From positions 62,001 to 126,000 of the forward strand of contig NZ_RHOC01000006.1 of NCBI RefSeq assembly GCF_003946145.1: DNA of 64,000 bases. The letters are read 5' to 3'. Positions 54,239 to 62,663 of this stretch are shown here, piece after piece. A program made the translations under genes and the position numbers. Every line of letters starts with the position of its first letter. Position 1 is the first letter of the stretch. The DNA comes from Levilactobacillus huananensis (lineage in GTDB: Bacteria > Bacillota > Bacilli > Lactobacillales > Lactobacillaceae). The notes below the pieces were generated by a model that did not search any database, was not told the origin of the DNA, and was given only the letters and a program-made list of their open reading frames with translations.

Positions 54239-54404
54239 GTCAAAGTGCATGAAACAAATTTATCCGGGGACAACTTTTTATGGATATTTTCAACTAACGG
54301 TTTCATTCAGCCGAAATTTATGCTAATATGTTCAGGAAATGCATTTAGTATTTATCTGGGTCAACCGGATGAAAAAAATTTAAAAATTTCAAGGAGGTGT
54401 CACG

Positions 54405-54539
54405 ATGAAGCGCACTTACCAACCAAAGAAACGTCACCGTTCACGTGTACACGGCTTCCGCAAGCGCATGAGCACTAGCAATGGCCGTCAAGTATTAGCA
54501 CGTCGTCGTCAAAAAGGACGTAAAGTATTGTCTGCATAG
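54405..54539 (+). CDS. rpmH: 50S ribosomal protein bL34
   Basis: 44 residues ([20 protein letters not shown] ... GRKVLSA), the standard sequence and length. AAGGAGGTG lies before ATG 54405. First plus-strand gene to the right of oriC. Confidence 0.98.
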
Positions 54540-54566
54540 GCCGCTGACTGTCAGTGGTCTTTTTAT
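54539..54566 (+). terminator. Terminator-like hairpin after rpmH
   Basis: GGCCGCTGAC pairs with GTCAGTGGTC and is followed by TTTTTATTTT, starting at the rpmH stop. Confidence 0.75.
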
Positions 54567-54637
54567 TTTATCTGCGAGGAGACTGGGACCCCAATCCCTC
54601 GCGGCCTGTTCATATATGAGAATTTTGGAGATGCACC

Positions 54638-54994
54638 ATGCGAAAATCTTACCGCATTAAGAAAGAAGCGGAATTTCAGCAGGTCTTTGAAACCAGAAAT
54701 TCAGTCGCTAACCGGCAATTTGTGGTGTATTCAATGGAGAAGCCGGATCAACCGCATTTTCGGGTTGGGATTTCGGTCGGGAAGAAGATTGGAAACGCCG
54801 TTCACCGGAATTGGGTGAAACGACGGATTCGGCAGAGTTTACTCGAGCTGAAGCCGCACCTCAAGCAGGATGTGGATTTCCTAGTTATCGCACGTCCGCG
54901 TGCCGATGGCATCTCGATGCCCGATGCGAAGAACAGCCTGATCCATGTCCTGAAGCTGGCAAAACTGCTGGATTCCAACTATAGTGAGGAATAA
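54638..54994 (+). CDS. rnpA: Ribonuclease P protein component
   Basis: 118 residues. [17 protein letters not shown], the RNR-like motif ([15 protein letters not shown]) and FLVIARPRA are typical. It helps RNase P RNA mature tRNA 5' ends. Followed 2 bp later by yidC. Confidence 0.97.
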   Translation: MRKSYRIKKEAEFQQVFETRNSVANRQFVVYSMEKPDQPHFRVGISVGKKIGNAVHRNWVKRRIRQSLLELKPHLKQDVDFLVIARPRADGISMPDAKNSLIHVLKLAKLLDSNYSEE

Positions 54995-54996
54995 AC

Positions 54997-55830
54997 GTGA
55001 AAAAGTACAAACGTACCCTACTGATGCTTGGTATTGTGGGCTTGACTTTGATCCTTTCCGCTTGTAGCAATAAGCCAATCACGAATCAGAGTACCGGGAT
55101 TTGGGACGGTTTAATCGTCTTGAACTTCTCGCGTGCTATCATCTGGTTGGCTCATTTCTTCGGTGGAAACTATGGTGTTGGTATTATCATCTTTACCATT
55201 ATCATTCGGATCATTTTACTGCCACTGATGGTTTTCCAAACGCGAAGCATGCGGAAGACGCAAGAAATTCAGCCCCAATTAAAAGCTTTACAGAAGAAAT
55301 ACTCGTCACGGGACCGTGACACTATGCAGCAGTTGCAGACCGAACAGCAAAAGCTGTATTCGGAAGCCGGCATTAATCCCTTAATGGGATGTCTACCAGC
55401 TGTGGTGCAACTCCCAATCATTTGGGCATTGTATCAAGCTATTTGGCGGACAGCTGTGCTGCGATCTGGGACCTTCTTGTGGTTACAATTGGGCCACAAG
55501 GACCCGTACTTCATCTTGCCATTCTTGGCGGCTTTTGCCACGTTCCTGAGTTCGTGGTTAACGACCAAGTCGGCACCAGAGACGAGTTCCATGAATATGA
55601 TGATGGTTATCGGGATGCCCGTGGTGGTCTTCTTTACCGCCTTAAACGTGGCCTCGTCACTGTCATTGTATTGGACCGTTTCTTACATTTTCCAAGTCGG
55701 TCAAACGTTGTTGTTGCAAAACCCATGGAAGATTCAAGCCGAACGTGATGAAAAGGCCAAGGAAAAGGCCGTTCGCGAACGGGCTATGAGGAAGGCCGTG
55801 CGTCGCGCTAAGCAAAGTCGCCGCAAGTAA
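54997..55830 (+). CDS. yidC: Membrane protein insertase YidC (SpoIIIJ/OxaA type)
   Basis: 277 residues. Lipoprotein signal (LTLILSACSN), five membrane segments and the YidC core (NYGVGIIIFTIIIRIILLPL ... INPLMGCLPAVVQLPIIWALYQAI). Basic C-terminus for ribosome contact. Start is GTG 54997 with GAGGA. Couples with rnpA. Confidence 0.96.
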   Translation: MKKYKRTLLMLGIVGLTLILSACSNKPITNQSTGIWDGLIVLNFSRAIIWLAHFFGGNYGVGIIIFTIIIRIILLPLMVFQTRSMRKTQEIQPQLKALQKKYSSRDRDTMQQLQTEQQKLYSEAGINPLMGCLPAVVQLPIIWALYQAIWRTAVLRSGTFLWLQLGHKDPYFILPFLAAFATFLSSWLTTKSAPETSSMNMMMVIGMPVVVFFTALNVASSLSLYWTVSYIFQVGQTLLLQNPWKIQAERDEKAKEKAVRERAMRKAVRRAKQSRRK

Positions 55831-55854
55831 TCAAGTTAAATAAATGCATTTTAG

Positions 55855-55883
55855 GCCGTCCCACAATGGTGGGGCGGCTTTTT
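55855..55883 (+). terminator. Terminator of rpmH-rnpA-yidC
   Basis: GCCGTCCCAC pairs with GTGGGGCGGC and is followed by TTTTT. Confidence 0.88.
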
Positions 55884-55970
55884 CTATCCGAGTAACGGCT
55901 GACAAGCTGACTTGGAAAGTTCTATGGTATACTGAAAAATGACTGAAAGCATATTGGAGGAATGGACGAC

Positions 55971-56744
55971 ATGACAATCTTTACGGGGAAAACGGAAGAG
56001 GCGGCGATTCAGGCAGGATTGACCGCCCTGAATTGTCGGTTGGACCAAGTGACAACCCGAGTGGTCACCACGCCACGTAAGGGTTGGCTGGGAATTGGTC
56101 AGAGAGATGCGATGGTAGATGTGGCGTTGAAGCCCGTTGCCCCATCAGTGACATCTACGGCTAAGAAACAAGTGGTCGTACCCGTTCAGCCGATGATGCC
56201 CGCGACCAAGCCGTCAGCGGCCGTGGCTGATACCCCTGAGGCCGCCTACCCGGTGCAATCTGAGACAACGCCAGAGGAACGACGGGAACGTCGTGAGGCG
56301 GCCATTGAGGCCGTTCAGGACTATCTGGCTGCGATCGTCGATCAGCTAGGGATCGACGCTACATTGGATGTGGAATCAACGGCACGGCGTCAAGTTAAGC
56401 TGGCCTTTACTACGGAGAAAGAGGGCCTGTTGATCGGAAAGCATGGTCGGACCATCAACGCGCTTCAGAGTTTGGCACAACTGTTCTTGAACCATCATGG
56501 GGCCGCGCACGTCATGGTTGAACTGGATGTTGCCGGTTATCGTGAACGGCGGGCCGCCACGTTGAACCGATTGGCCGAGAGTACGGCGCGTGAGGTTGTG
56601 GCGACCGGGAAGCCCATCTATTTGGACCCGATGCCAGCCTTTGAGCGTAAACAGATCCACGCGGTTTTGGCGAAGAATCACTACGTTACAACCTATTCGG
56701 CAGGGAGAGAACCCCATCGTGCTGTGGTCATCGAACCGGCCTAA
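55971..56744 (+). CDS. jag: RNA-binding protein Jag (KhpB)
   Basis: 257 residues: Jag_N domain (TGKTEEAAIQAGLTALNC, KGWLGIGQRDA), a Pro/Ala-rich linker, a KH domain (GLLIGKHGRTINALQSLAQLF) and R3H (ERKQIHAVLAKNHYVTTYSAGREPHR). An RNA chaperone partner of KhpA with roles in cell division and wall synthesis. GGAGG favours ATG 55971 over 55962. Confidence 0.95.
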   Translation: MTIFTGKTEEAAIQAGLTALNCRLDQVTTRVVTTPRKGWLGIGQRDAMVDVALKPVAPSVTSTAKKQVVVPVQPMMPATKPSAAVADTPEAAYPVQSETTPEERRERREAAIEAVQDYLAAIVDQLGIDATLDVESTARRQVKLAFTTEKEGLLIGKHGRTINALQSLAQLFLNHHGAAHVMVELDVAGYRERRAATLNRLAESTAREVVATGKPIYLDPMPAFERKQIHAVLAKNHYVTTYSAGREPHRAVVIEPA

Positions 56745-56751
56745 GTTTCGT

Positions 56752-56780
56752 TTGACAAAAGCGTCTTTACCCCTTATAGT
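56752..56780 (+). promoter_or_regulatory. Promoter of mnmE-mnmG
   Basis: TTGACA (56752-56757) and TATAGT (56775-56780) with a 17-bp spacer, a near-consensus sigma-A promoter immediately after jag. Confidence 0.85.
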
Positions 56781-56807
56781 GAAGACAATCATTCTTATCA
56801 AGTTTAC

Positions 56808-56871
56808 GATAAAGTAGTGAAAGTACTTTATCCACGCACAGTTAGGTGGCGTGGAGTGGGTGCTTTTTTTT
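56808..56871 (+). promoter_or_regulatory. Possible transcription attenuator in the mnmE leader
   Basis: Downstream of the promoter a terminator-like stem (AAGTAC.TTTATCCACGC at 56821-56837 pairing with 56849-56865) leads into eight T. A second perfect stem (GATAAAGTA 56808-56816 with TACTTTATC 56824-56832) uses part of the same bases. The two cannot form together, the hallmark of attenuation. No known riboswitch recognised. Confidence 0.55.
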
Positions 56872-56956
56872 ATGGCGTAAAATGATACGCCCGGGGCGTT
56901 AGACTGCGTAAACAGGGGTAAGAACCAACTGACAGACTTAAAAAGGAGGATGGCTC

Positions 56957-58351
56957 ATGGCAGTCACAACCACAGAATTTGATACGATTGCAGCAATTTC
57001 TACCCCACCTGGTGAAGGTGGGATTGCCATCATTCGGCTGAGCGGTGAAGAGGTCTTTGATGTCGCTGGCAAACTTTTCAAAGGGGCTAACCTGCGTCAG
57101 GTCGCTAGCCATACGATTCATTATGGTCACATCGTCGATCCTGAGGACGGTGAAGAGGTCGATGAGGTCATGGCTACTGTGATGCGGGCCCCGAAGACCT
57201 ACACCAAGGAAGATATTATTGAAATTAATTGTCATGGGGGGATCGTGGCGACTAACCGGATCCTTCAGTTGTGCCTGAGTTATGGTGCGCGGCTGGCCGA
57301 ACCCGGTGAGTACACGAAGCGGGCCTTCTTAAATGGCCGGATCGATTTGACGCAAGCTGAATCCGTTATGGATTTGATCAGAGCTAAAACCGACAAGTCT
57401 ATGAAGGTCGCCTTAAACCAACTGGATGGGGATCTTTCCCACTTGATTCGTCACCTGCGCCAGGATATTTTGGATGCCCTGGCCCAAGTGGAAGTGAATA
57501 TCGACTATCCGGAATATGATGACGTTGAGGCCGTGACGACCAAGATGTTACTGGAGAAGTCCAAAGAAGTTCAGCAACAGGTCCAGACACTTTTGGCCAC
57601 CGCTAAACAGGGTAAGGTGCTTCGAGAAGGCTTGGCCACCGCAATTGTGGGTCGACCAAACGTTGGGAAGAGTAGCCTTTTGAATCACCTGCTACACGAG
57701 GACAAGGCTATCGTAACCGATGTTGCCGGAACAACACGAGATGTCATCGAAGAATACGTTAATGTTAAGGGCGTGCCGTTGAAGCTGATCGATACCGCGG
57801 GAATTCGCGATACGACTGATAAGGTTGAAAAGATTGGGGTGGAACGGTCACGCAAAGCGATCAACACTGCCGATCTGGTGATGTTGGTGCTCAATGCGAG
57901 TGAACCGTTGACCGCCGAGGATGAATCGCTGCTGAAGGCTACGGCCGACACGCAACGGATTCTAATTTTAAATAAGACGGATTTACCTCAGAAACTCGAC
58001 CTGAACGCGGTCAAACAAGCAGCTAATGGGAGTCCCATTATTGAGACGTCCATTCTGCAGCGAGCCGGCTTAGATAAGCTGGAAACGACGATTGCTCATC
58101 TCTTCTTTGATGAAGGTATCGAGTCGAATTCACACTCGGTGATGGTCACTAATGCACGCCACATTGGGTTGTTACACCAGACCAGTGACGCCTTGGATGA
58201 CGTTCAGAGTGGGATTGCCGCGGGGATGCCTGTGGACCTGGTGCAAATCGACATGACGCGAGCTTGGGATCTGCTGGGTGAAATTACCGGGGATAGCTAC
58301 CAAGACGAGTTACTCGACCAATTATTTAGCCAATTCTGTTTAGGAAAATAA
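56957..58351 (+). CDS. mnmE: tRNA modification GTPase MnmE
   Basis: 464 residues. N-terminal TrmE domain binding tetrahydrofolate, an inserted G domain ([27 protein letters not shown]), and the C-terminal signature FCLGK. With MnmG it makes the cmnm5 modification of wobble uridine 34. AGGAGG before ATG 56957. Confidence 0.97.
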   Translation: MAVTTTEFDTIAAISTPPGEGGIAIIRLSGEEVFDVAGKLFKGANLRQVASHTIHYGHIVDPEDGEEVDEVMATVMRAPKTYTKEDIIEINCHGGIVATNRILQLCLSYGARLAEPGEYTKRAFLNGRIDLTQAESVMDLIRAKTDKSMKVALNQLDGDLSHLIRHLRQDILDALAQVEVNIDYPEYDDVEAVTTKMLLEKSKEVQQQVQTLLATAKQGKVLREGLATAIVGRPNVGKSSLLNHLLHEDKAIVTDVAGTTRDVIEEYVNVKGVPLKLIDTAGIRDTTDKVEKIGVERSRKAINTADLVMLVLNASEPLTAEDESLLKATADTQRILILNKTDLPQKLDLNAVKQAANGSPIIETSILQRAGLDKLETTIAHLFFDEGIESNSHSVMVTNARHIGLLHQTSDALDDVQSGIAAGMPVDLVQIDMTRAWDLLGEITGDSYQDELLDQLFSQFCLGK

Positions 58352-58408
58352 CGTATAAACCGTTTGGCCGCGGGTAGTTCCGTGACCCGACATGGAGGGA
58401 AAGAAACC

Positions 58409-60319
58409 ATGACTGAAGTAAAAGAATATCCCGGCCAGGACTACGACGTCATCGTTGTGGGTGCCGGTCATGCCGGTAGCGAAGCGGCTTTAGCCGCCGC
58501 CCGGATGGGCAACAAAACACTCCTCATGACCATCAACCTGGACATGGTGGCATTTATGCCATGTAACCCATCGGTCGGGGGTCCCGCTAAGGGGATCGTC
58601 GTTCGTGAGATCGATGCCTTGGGTGGCGAAATGGGGCGTAACATCGACAAAACCTACGTTCAGATGCGGATGTTGAACACCGGTAAGGGGCCGGCCGTCC
58701 GTGCGCTCCGTGCGCAGGCCGACAAGCATGCCTACCATGCTGAAATGAAGCATACGATTGAACGCGAACCTAACCTGACGTTACGTCAAGGAATCGTCGA
58801 CGACCTGATCGTGGAGGATGGCGCCTGCAAGGGTGTTATCACGAATACTGGGGCGCGCTATGCCGCTAAGGCCGTGGTAATCGCCGCTGGGACTGCTGCT
58901 CGCGGGAAGATTATTATTGGGGAATTGATGTACTCATCAGGTCCTAACAATTCCCAACCAGCCAACAAGCTGACGGCCAACCTGCCTAAGTATGGCTTTG
59001 ACCTCGAGCGCTTTAAGACCGGGACGCCACCACGAGTGGATGGGAATACCATTCACTATGATGAGACCGAGGAACAGCCAGGGGATGCAGAGCCTAATCA
59101 CTTTAGCTTTACCACACCCGACAGTGATTACTTGGCCTTGAAGAACCAGCTTTCTTGCTGGTTAACTTACACGAACGAAACGACCCACAAGATCATCCGT
59201 GAAAACCTCGACCGTGCGCCGATGTTTACCGGGGTCATCGAAGGGGTGGGCCCACGTTACTGTCCATCGATCGAAGACAAGATCGTTCGTTTCGCCGACA
59301 AGTCACGACACCAACTCTTCTTGGAACCTGAAGGTCGTAAGACCGACGAATGGTACGTCCAAGGGTTATCCACGTCGATGCCTGAAGAAGTTCAACAGAA
59401 GATTCTACACTCCATTCAAGGTCTCGAAGACGCACAAATGATGCGTCCCGGCTATGCCATCGAATACGATGTTGTTTCCCCTTATCAATTACGGCCCACG
59501 TTAGAGACCAAGCCACTGAAGAACCTCTTCACGGCTGGCCAGACTAACGGAACGTCCGGATATGAAGAAGCAGCGGGTCAAGGTCTGCTGGCAGGAATCA
59601 ATGCCGGGTTACGGGCCCTGGGCAAGCCGGGCTTCACGTTGAAGCGTTCGGATGCTTACATTGGGGTTATGGTGGATGATTTGGTCACCAAGGGAACCAA
59701 GGAACCTTACCGTTTGTTGACTAGTCGGGCCGAATACAGGTTGATTTTGCGGCATGATAACGCGGACCTGCGGCTGACGGCCAAGGGCCACGAGTTGGGC
59801 CTGATCAGCGATGACCGTTATGAAGAATTCTTGGCTAAGAAGGCCGCTATTCAGGTTGAACTGGACCGCTTGAATAGTATCCGAATTAAGCCAAGCGCTG
59901 CCATCAATGCCTTTGTTGAGTCTCACGGTGACAAACCACTTCAAGATGGCGTGTTGGCCGCGGCGTTCTTGCGTCGGCCATACGTGGATTACCAGACCTT
60001 GCTCGAGTTCATTCCGGCACCAGAACAACCTCTGGATCGTCATATTGTCGAAGAAATTGAGATTTCGCTGAAATATGCCGGCTATATCAAGAAGGCTGAA
60101 GCTAACGTGGCGAAGTTGAAGCGGATGGAAGCTAAGGCGATTCCAGAAAACATCGATTACGATGCGATTGATGGTTTGGCGACCGAAGCGCATCAGAAGC
60201 TCAAGAAGATTCAACCCGAGACGTTGGCACAGGCTAGCCGAATCAGTGGGGTTAATCCCGCCGATATTGCTATTCTGAGTGTTTACGTTGAACAGGGTAA
60301 GATTGCGAAAGTAAAGTAG
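58409..60319 (+). CDS. mnmG: tRNA uridine-5-carboxymethylaminomethyl synthesis enzyme MnmG
   Basis: 636 residues. FAD site ([21 protein letters not shown]), GIDA motif ([32 protein letters not shown]) and the family C-terminus ([16 protein letters not shown]). Works with MnmE. GGAGGGA selects ATG 58409; the longer frame begins in untranslated sequence. Confidence 0.97.
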   Translation: MTEVKEYPGQDYDVIVVGAGHAGSEAALAAARMGNKTLLMTINLDMVAFMPCNPSVGGPAKGIVVREIDALGGEMGRNIDKTYVQMRMLNTGKGPAVRALRAQADKHAYHAEMKHTIEREPNLTLRQGIVDDLIVEDGACKGVITNTGARYAAKAVVIAAGTAARGKIIIGELMYSSGPNNSQPANKLTANLPKYGFDLERFKTGTPPRVDGNTIHYDETEEQPGDAEPNHFSFTTPDSDYLALKNQLSCWLTYTNETTHKIIRENLDRAPMFTGVIEGVGPRYCPSIEDKIVRFADKSRHQLFLEPEGRKTDEWYVQGLSTSMPEEVQQKILHSIQGLEDAQMMRPGYAIEYDVVSPYQLRPTLETKPLKNLFTAGQTNGTSGYEEAAGQGLLAGINAGLRALGKPGFTLKRSDAYIGVMVDDLVTKGTKEPYRLLTSRAEYRLILRHDNADLRLTAKGHELGLISDDRYEEFLAKKAAIQVELDRLNSIRIKPSAAINAFVESHGDKPLQDGVLAAAFLRRPYVDYQTLLEFIPAPEQPLDRHIVEEIEISLKYAGYIKKAEANVAKLKRMEAKAIPENIDYDAIDGLATEAHQKLKKIQPETLAQASRISGVNPADIAILSVYVEQGKIAKVK

Positions 60320-60331
60320 TTCAAAAGTAAA

Positions 60332-60377
60332 GAGGTGTCCTTACGGTTATGATAACCGGAAGGACACCTCTTTTTTT
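60332..60377 (+). terminator. Terminator of mnmE-mnmG
   Basis: GAGGTGTCCTT.CGGTTAT pairs with ATAACCG.AAGGACACCTC and is followed by seven T. Confidence 0.95.
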
Positions 60378-60608
60378 AATTATTAATAATTAATTTTCAA
60401 AAGATAAATAATTAAAGATGACAGCAAGGCATAGCGATAGGGCAATAGCCATATCGTTATTCGATAGTTAATAATTAAAACACATAATCTTTACACGTTC
60501 TTTGCAGCAACAACACGTGGTCTTGTTAGTCTTGAAAAAGAGATAAGACAAGCGGAACGCCGAGTGTGGTCGCTCAATTGGCGACCTCGGGATAAGGGAG
60601 TCTTGAAC
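60378..60608. other. AT-rich intergenic region with repeated TTAATAATTAA
   Basis: About 230 bases without a gene. The motif TTAATAATTAA or a close form occurs near 60378-60395 and again near 60467-60478; promoter or structural role unclear. Confidence 0.45.
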
Positions 60609-60989
60609 GTGCAAACGATTCTGTTAGGTCTGGGTCTTGGGTTGGCTTTAGTGAGTTTGTGGTGGCATCGGCAACTGTTAAAGCGGATCCAAGCGGCCAA
60701 TGGCTGGCGGTTGAGTCGTCATCAGATCATGTGTCATAGTTTTCTCTATTTAGGATTGGCTTACGCTGCGATTGCGGTCATTCAACCGGATTGGACAAAT
60801 CAGCGTGTGGGTTGGCTGTTACTGTTGGTCGATCTGTCCTCAGGGATGGTGGCTTTACGGATTCAACGACGTCGTCGGGTTTCAGAAGATCAGCAAATAT
60901 GGTGGCGCCGTCAGACCCAGTATCTATTACTGAGTCAAGTGCTGTTGGCGGCCGTTTTAGCCGGGATTTTGGCACGGTTAGCAAGATAA
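60609..60989 (+). CDS. Membrane protein of unknown function
   Basis: 126 residues from GTG 60609 (GGGAG upstream). About four membrane segments (TILLGLGLGLALVSLWW; HSFLYLGLAYAAIAVI; GWLLLLVDLSSGMVAL; LLLSQVLLAAVLAGIL) with basic loops. No family recognised. Cotranscribed with the small gene 17 bp downstream. Confidence 0.6.
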   Translation: MQTILLGLGLGLALVSLWWHRQLLKRIQAANGWRLSRHQIMCHSFLYLGLAYAAIAVIQPDWTNQRVGWLLLLVDLSSGMVALRIQRRRRVSEDQQIWWRRQTQYLLLSQVLLAAVLAGILARLAR

Positions 60990-61006
60990 TTAGAGGAGGT
61001 ATACAC

Positions 61007-61216
61007 ATGAAGCGTTACTCACCAACGGCGGCACAACAGGCTTTGATGGAGATACTAGCCGAGGTTCGCGATGGCCAAGAAACGGTGGTTGTGACACCCA
61101 TGGATGGTCATGAGACAGACTCGATCGTCTTCATTACCAAACAGGATTGGGACGTTTTACAAGCGGCCAAGGCCCAAGGCCCTGAGACCTATTTAGGTGA
61201 GGTGGGGTTGGGCTAA
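61007..61216 (+). CDS. Small Phd/YefM-like protein
   Basis: 69 residues (begins MKRYSPTAAQQALMEILAEV) with the pattern of Phd/YefM antitoxins: a short N-terminal helix, an EVVVTPM-like strand (ETVVVTPMDG), and SIVFITKQDWDVLQ. AGAGGAGG precedes ATG 61007. No toxin gene is adjacent, so an antitoxin role is uncertain; it may be a solitary Phd-fold regulator. Confidence 0.6.
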   Translation: MKRYSPTAAQQALMEILAEVRDGQETVVVTPMDGHETDSIVFITKQDWDVLQAAKAQGPETYLGEVGLG

Positions 61217-61899
61217 TCGTTGAGTAAGAGGCGCTCAGCGGCTACATAGGAATCGACCTCATAGGTTGGCTGAATATCCTCGGAATTGGGATCGTGGTGC
61301 GGATTGTACCAGATACTGTCGAGGTGGCTATTCAGTGCTCCCTGAATATCTGAGGCGAGATGATCACCGACCATGATGGTATTCGTTGCCGTCATATCTG
61401 GATAGGCATCAAAGATGGCGTTGAAGAAGGCTGGATCGGGTTTATCGACCCCGAGGTCTTGGGAGATGAAGAGACGATCGAAGTAGCCGGCGATGCCGGA
61501 ACCTTCTAGTCGGTTGAGCTGGATGGTCTTGGTCCCGTTGGTCCCGACGATTAGAGTGAGCCGTCCCTTTTGAAGGGTGTTCAGGAAGTCCTGGGCTCCG
61601 GGGAGTACATAGAAATTGTGATCCAACATGGCATGGTAACGTCGTTCGAGCGCCGCACCGTCGACCGAAATTCCCAGGGCACCGAAGGCCTTGGTAAAGC
61701 GTGTATTCAACAAGGGTTCGCGGGGTGCGCCCTGTTCTATTTGTTGCCAGACTGCGGTGTTGATCGTTTGGTAGACCTGTAGGCCATGGGCAATATCGGT
61801 GACGTCGTGTTCAGCTAGCAGGCTTGTGACGCCTTCGATTTCGCCGCGGGTGAAGTCGAGGAGAGTATCATCAAGATCGAGAATGACATATTTTTTCAT
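61213..61899 (-). CDS. HAD-superfamily phosphatase (YjjG-like)
   Basis: 228 residues. HAD motif I (LDLDDTLLDFT), motif II (VGTNGT), motif III Lys (SQDLGVDKPDP) and motif IV (IMVGDHLASDIQGA). The cap is alpha-helical. YjjG-type enzymes remove phosphate from nucleoside monophosphates. Convergent with the Phd-like gene, 4-bp overlap. Confidence 0.88.
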   Translation of the reverse strand: MKKYVILDLDDTLLDFTRGEIEGVTSLLAEHDVTDIAHGLQVYQTINTAVWQQIEQGAPREPLLNTRFTKAFGALGISVDGAALERRYHAMLDHNFYVLPGAQDFLNTLQKGRLTLIVGTNGTKTIQLNRLEGSGIAGYFDRLFISQDLGVDKPDPAFFNAIFDAYPDMTATNTIMVGDHLASDIQGALNSHLDSIWYNPHHDPNSEDIQPTYEVDSYVAAERLLLND

Positions 61900-61983
61900 G
61901 GATAGAGGACCTCTTCGTGATTTTTTATAAAGTTTACCACAAATGTGAGGTTATCGACGAGCCCACTCTGGGGAGGTGTGGGA

Positions 61984-62148
61984 ATGAACCGCAAGCAGAG
62001 CTATTTGTTAAATGCTGGCCTATTCTTCGTGGCTGGGATGATCCTGTTCCTACGCCCTAATCGGGATCTGGCTATGGGCGGCATTTCGTTAAGTCTGGCT
62101 GTTGCGACCTTGGTGCTGGCCTTCCGTGATGATCAGACGAAACCATAA
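61984..62148 (+). CDS. Small two-helix membrane protein
   Basis: 54 residues with two hydrophobic segments (YLLNAGLFFVAGMILFL; GGISLSLAVATLVLAF) and charged ends. GGGAGGTG precedes ATG 61984. No family recognised; a terminator follows. Confidence 0.6.
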   Translation: MNRKQSYLLNAGLFFVAGMILFLRPNRDLAMGGISLSLAVATLVLAFRDDQTKP

Positions 62149-62169
62149 GAGATTGTAATTGATCTTAAA

Positions 62170-62203
62170 AAGCCCGGTTGTCAGCTTGGACAACCGGGCT
62201 TAA
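62170..62203. terminator. Bidirectional terminator
   Basis: AAGCCCGGTTGTC pairs with GACAACCGGGCTT. It lies between two convergent small genes. Confidence 0.85.
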
Positions 62204-62208
62204 TTCAT

Positions 62209-62484
62209 TTAGTGATAATCAGTTGCCCCCAAGATGAAGGCACGGAAGAATGATGCGAGTAGAAAGACAACTTGAAGAACCAGGTCGATCCGGTTTAACG
62301 GATGGGTGTCGCTGGTATCCTCGAAAACGTTGAAATGAAGCATCGTTGTAATCAACGAGCTAAAACATAGGAACGCAACAATTACGGGATCGCTGATAGA
62401 CAGCATCAGTAACAAGAGCACAACAGTGATAATTGGCACGAAAATCTTGGCAACATTTAAAGGGTAACGGGTAGTAGTCATCAT
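62209..62484 (-). CDS. Small membrane protein
   Basis: 91 residues with three hydrophobic segments (KIFVPIITVVLLLLMLSI; VIVAFLCFSSLITTML; LVLQVVFLLASFFRAFIL). GAGGTG precedes the start, either of two adjacent ATG codons. The frame to 62625 is not needed. No family recognised. Confidence 0.6.
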   Translation of the reverse strand: MMTTTRYPLNVAKIFVPIITVVLLLLMLSISDPVIVAFLCFSSLITTMLHFNVFEDTSDTHPLNRIDLVLQVVFLLASFFRAFILGATDYH

Positions 62485-62606
62485 TTTCACCTCGTTTGAA
62501 TTAAATGAGAATATGAGAATTTGATTACATCTTGAATCTATAATACCAGAAATTTTGCGCCAAGGGGAGTCTAAACCACTCAAATTGCAAGACAACTTTT
62601 CGAACG

Positions 62607-62648
62607 AAAAAGTGGCCCTCAACAATCAGGAGATTGCTGAGGACCACC
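62607..62648 (-). terminator. Terminator of brnQ
   Basis: GTGG.CCTCA.CAATC pairs with GATTG.TGAGG.CCAC; the minus strand continues with CTTTTTCG. Confidence 0.85.
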
Positions 62649-62663
62649 TAGGGTGACGCGCAA

